Source: Methanobacteriota archaeon (GTDB taxonomy: Archaea; Methanobacteriota; Methanobacteria; Methanobacteriales; Methanobacteriaceae). From it: a stretch of 9,270 bases of DNA. Below the pieces are notes generated by a model, which worked only from the letters and a program-made list of their open reading frames with translations, had not been told where the DNA came from and ran no database searches. The stretch is from NCBI GenBank assembly GCA_023434825.1, contig JAEYSH010000153.1, positions 1 to 9,270 of the forward strand, in the 5' to 3' direction. This document shows positions 6,299 to 9,270 of this stretch, piece after piece (the first letter of the stretch is position 1; each line of letters starts with the position of its first letter). The translations under genes were made by a program, and so were the position numbers.

Positions 6299-7944
6299 GC
6301 TGGGGAGATAAGAGCTCTTTCTCCTGCTGGTTCGAATTCTCTTAATGCACCTTTAGCAAATTCAGCTCTTATGTTTGAGAAGTCAAACTGTAAGTTGTCA
6401 TCTGCAAAGGCGATTTTGACTAGTGGGTTAAATACAAAGGCGTCTCCTCTAGCAGCGTGAGCTGATTGAGCGATACCTGCGTATTCACCTTGGTGACCTA
6501 CGTTCATAGCGTAGTTAGGATAGTTTGCTCCTCTTGCTTCAAGAGGTAATCCTTCGTCTCCTCTAATTGCGAATACGTTTGCTGCACCACACTGGTCTTG
6601 CAAGTCGTAACCATAGAATCCAAGTCTGGAGTGCTGTTCTTTGTGTTAGTACATGGATAAGTACCATGCGCTTAAACCAGTTTGAGCGTTTCCAGTAGCG
6701 AATCCAGTTGAAGCACCTGCTGCTGCTGCAACAATGGATGCTCTCTGTGATCCACCGAATATGGTTTCTAAAAGTGCTGGGTAATCTTCGAACTGTTCAA
6801 GTGCGTAGAATGTAACTTCTGAACCTACATCAAGGACAGTTTCCATGGTGTTAGGTGCTTCGGTTAATCCAAATTTGTCTTCTACGTATTCTTGACCATA
6901 GTATGTGAAGTCATCAAGCACATTGTCAGTGTACGCTGCTGTAGCGTATTGTGTAAATCCAACACCACCTGACATGTATGAACCTAGCCAGATCTGGTCG
7001 TAGAGTGCTGCACCGGCAGCTACAACGTCAAGAGTTACTCGTACTGGGTCATCAGCGTTTACTCTGGATGACTGTACTATGTCACCGAGGAAACCGAATG
7101 CGATTCCACCAGGTTCGTTTTCTCCTCTTGCTCTTCTTACTGGTAAGTATGAACCCATGTGTACAACTTCTGCGTGTTTTGAAGCGTATGCGAAGTCACC
7201 AGTTGCGGCTTCCCCTGCTGCTTGTTTGTATGCAGAAATCATGGACATACCAATTTGCATAGCGGACCATCTGGAAGTTGTACCACCGTCACAAGTTCTT
7301 GAAACAATGGTTGGTATTCTTACAACTTGCCACATTGCGTCTCCTACTTCAGCTTTTAAAGCTTCAGCTTGGTCGTCAGGGAACATTTTGTTAATGTCGA
7401 TGACGTAGGATTGGTCAATTTCGTCAGCTATTTCATCGTTACCAGTGAAGATTTTCACGTAACTGTCGTACACTAATGATGGGTTTGTTTCCACCATGTG
7501 TTCTTGAACAACTGCTGCACCAGGCATAGCGTGGTTTACAGTTTCTAGGTAATGAGTAATTGTCTCAGGAGTAACTTCTTTACCTAATCTTTTTTCAATA
7601 ACAGTGTGTGCAGAGTTTAAACCTACAACAACAGTTCTTCTTATATCGTCCCACATTTGCTGGATAGCAGCATTGTTTACAAAGTGTAAATCGTCACCTT
7701 CAACAAATGTGTCTGTGGTTGAAACCTGGTAAGGCATTAAAACCCTTTGACCGAGTGGTGTACCAACATCTGGGTTGTACATTGGGATACCACGTTTTTC
7801 GGCTATTTCTTTACCAGCGTTTACAAATTCGGTTTTCCTTTCGGATTGTTTCCAACCACCGTATTTGAAGTATTCGGTTGTTTTGTCTGTAGGATCTTCA
7901 TTAAATGCTTTCTTTAAAGCGTGTATAAATTTTTTATCAGCCAT
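6292..7944 (-). pseudogene. mcrA: Methyl-coenzyme M reductase subunit alpha, interrupted by in-frame TAA at codon 433
   Basis: The frame spans 550 codons, the same length as McrA of Methanothermobacter and aligned to it without gaps. It encodes the catalytic alpha subunit that makes methane from methyl-CoM and coenzyme B using the nickel cofactor F430. Residue numbers match: Gln147 (axial Ni ligand, VVQEHM), His257 and Arg271 (methylated in the family), Tyr333 (GFTQYAT), Gln400, Tyr444, Gly445 (thioglycine site), Asp450 and Cys452 (GFYGYDLQDQCG). Codon 433, Leu in relatives, is TAA, which splits the product into residues 1-432 and 434-550; the part beyond the stop keeps the same frame and full conservation. 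As read, the truncated protein would lack Tyr444 and Gly445 and could not be active. The start MADKKF at 7944 is set by GGAGG 9 bases upstream; the in-frame ATG at 7953 touches that site. A sequence error is the simplest explanation; a real mutation or readthrough are the alternatives. Confidence 0.93.
6646..6648 (-). other. In-frame TAA stop within mcrA (expected Leu433)
   Basis: The minus-strand codons read Ser-Met-Tyr, then TAA, then His-Lys-Glu-Gln-His. Homologues have Leu after Tyr432, so a single A-to-T change in a TTA leucine codon explains it. There is no frame shift on either side. Confidence 0.93.
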
Positions 7945-7953
7945 ATTAATCAT

Positions 7954-7958
7954 CCTCC
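7954..7958 (-). promoter_or_regulatory. Shine-Dalgarno site deciding mcrA start
   Basis: GGAGG on the minus strand. The ATG at 7953 follows it with no gap, while the ATG at 7944 (Met-Ala-Asp-Lys-Lys) is 9 bases away and matches the family N-terminus. Confidence 0.8.
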
Positions 7959-7961
7959 AGA

Positions 7962-8711
<750 letters not shown>

Positions 8712-8713
8712 TA

Positions 8714-9270
8714 TCATGCACCTCCTAGTGCTAACCTAACTTTTCTAATAATTTCATCCAACTTTTCTTGTGGGGCTGTTTCTCCTCTAATGACACCGCT
8801 TATTATATCCACGATTTCACCTTTGGTTTTAGGCTCCTCAGGCATTACAGCTTTTGTTTTTACACCAATTTTTGCAAAATCTTCAAAGTCAACAGGATAC
8901 TCACATATTATTACGCAAGGCTTCTCTACGTGTCTTAATATTAACCGGGCTTTGTATGTGATGTGATGTTTCACACCGCCAAGATGTACCACTATCAATT
9001 TATGCAAATTGATTTGCTCTATTTCCTTTGGAGTTAGTCCAAAAAGACTGCCTCCTCCAGCTGACGGAGCATCATGTGGAACACCAGCTCCAGCATTTAA
9101 CACCAGAGTACTTGTCATTATGTTCGCTTCCCGAAGTGCGAATGTTATTTCGCAAACTGGTTTGGTAATATGCCTCCTTCCAGGAGACATTGCAATTGTT
9201 AATACATCGCTTCCACTTTGGGCAAATGTTCCTCTTTGGGCAATTCCTCCTCCTTCACCCATACCCATTG
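8714..9270 (-). CDS. mcrC: Methyl-coenzyme M reductase operon protein C, 5' end beyond window
   Basis: The frame is open to the window's high edge: 184 codons plus two bases (CA, consistent with a Thr codon before MGMGEGGG). The methionine at 9268 is internal, because relatives have roughly 14 more N-terminal residues before GMGEGGGIAQRGTFAQ. McrC is not a subunit of the mature reductase; in Methanothermobacter it is found with the ATP-dependent complex that reductively activates the F430 nickel of MCR. Visible conserved blocks are SPGRRHITKPVCEITFALRE (28-47), LNAGAGVPHDAPSAGGG (57-73), the VVHLGGVKHHITYKARLILR run (93-112), and EYPVDFEDFAKIGVKT (121-136). No membrane segment is seen. It overlaps the mcrG ribosome site and ends two bases before the mcrG start, so it is co-translated with the mcr operon. 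mcrB and mcrD are expected just outside the window. Confidence 0.95.
   Translation of the reverse strand, partial: MGMGEGGGIAQRGTFAQSGSDVLTIAMSPGRRHITKPVCEITFALREANIMTSTLVLNAGAGVPHDAPSAGGGSLFGLTPKEIEQINLHKLIVVHLGGVKHHITYKARLILRHVEKPCVIICEYPVDFEDFAKIGVKTKAVMPEEPKTKGEIVDIISGVIRGETAPQEKLDEIIRKVRLALGGA
8721..8726 (-). promoter_or_regulatory. Shine-Dalgarno site deciding mcrG start
   Basis: AGGAGG, extended to AGGAGGTG, lies within the final codons of mcrC. It is the longest match to the 16S rRNA 3' end seen here. Spacing is 9 bases to the ATG at 8711 and 3 bases to the ATG at 8717, favouring the former. Confidence 0.75.

Noticed and set aside
6292..6603. A separate small gene beginning at the TTG within the mcrA 3' part
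   Set aside because: It is the continuation of mcrA in the same frame, starts within the GFYGYDLQDQCG motif, and has no ribosome binding site; it is the severed C-terminus of McrA.
6646..6648. Recoded stop codon (pyrrolysine or selenocysteine) in mcrA
   Set aside because: The codon is TAA, not TAG or TGA, and the expected residue is an ordinary leucine. No recoding structure is evident.

Overview
The window comes from a methane-producing archaeon and is one end of its central methanogenesis locus. Every gene lies on the minus strand, so the region reads from high to low coordinates: mcrC (5' end outside the window), mcrG, mcrA, then mtrE-D-C-B-A-F-G-H, then a gene for methanogenesis marker protein 14 that runs off the low edge. 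The mcr cluster directly followed by mtrEDCBAFGH, the McrA and McrG sequences (which align without gaps to my memory of the Methanothermobacter enzymes), the GGAGG ribosome binding sites and the AT-rich intergenic DNA all point to the Methanobacteriales. I cannot fix the genus; a mesophilic Methanobrevibacter- or Methanobacterium-like organism is plausible.

Layout. Positions 9270-7962 hold mcrC (MCR activation) and mcrG (gamma subunit). Positions 7944-6292 hold mcrA (alpha subunit, 550 codons), interrupted by one in-frame TAA at codon 433. A hairpin with a U-rich tail covers the mcrA stop codon and separates mcr from mtr. Positions 6240-1324 hold the eight subunits of the Na+-translocating methyl-H4MPT:coenzyme M methyltransferase, packed with gaps of at most 17 bases. 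In several of these junctions the stop codon is merged with the next gene's Shine-Dalgarno sequence. A second hairpin follows mtrH. Positions 1323-1146 are AT-rich and carry a probable promoter for the marker 14 gene (1145 to beyond position 1, TTG start).

Function. Mtr transfers the methyl group from methyl-tetrahydromethanopterin through the cobamide of MtrA to coenzyme M and pumps Na+. Mcr reduces methyl-CoM with coenzyme B to methane and the heterodisulfide. McrC belongs to the machinery that activates the nickel cofactor. Marker 14 has ASKHA-like nucleotide-binding motifs and its role is not established.

The most notable points are the nonsense codon in an otherwise perfectly conserved mcrA, which is most simply a base-level error but should be checked, and the ASKHA-like marker 14 gene next to a corrinoid methyltransferase operon. 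I see no mobile elements, CRISPR arrays, tRNA or rRNA genes. The gene content is the known core methanogenesis set rather than a new system.
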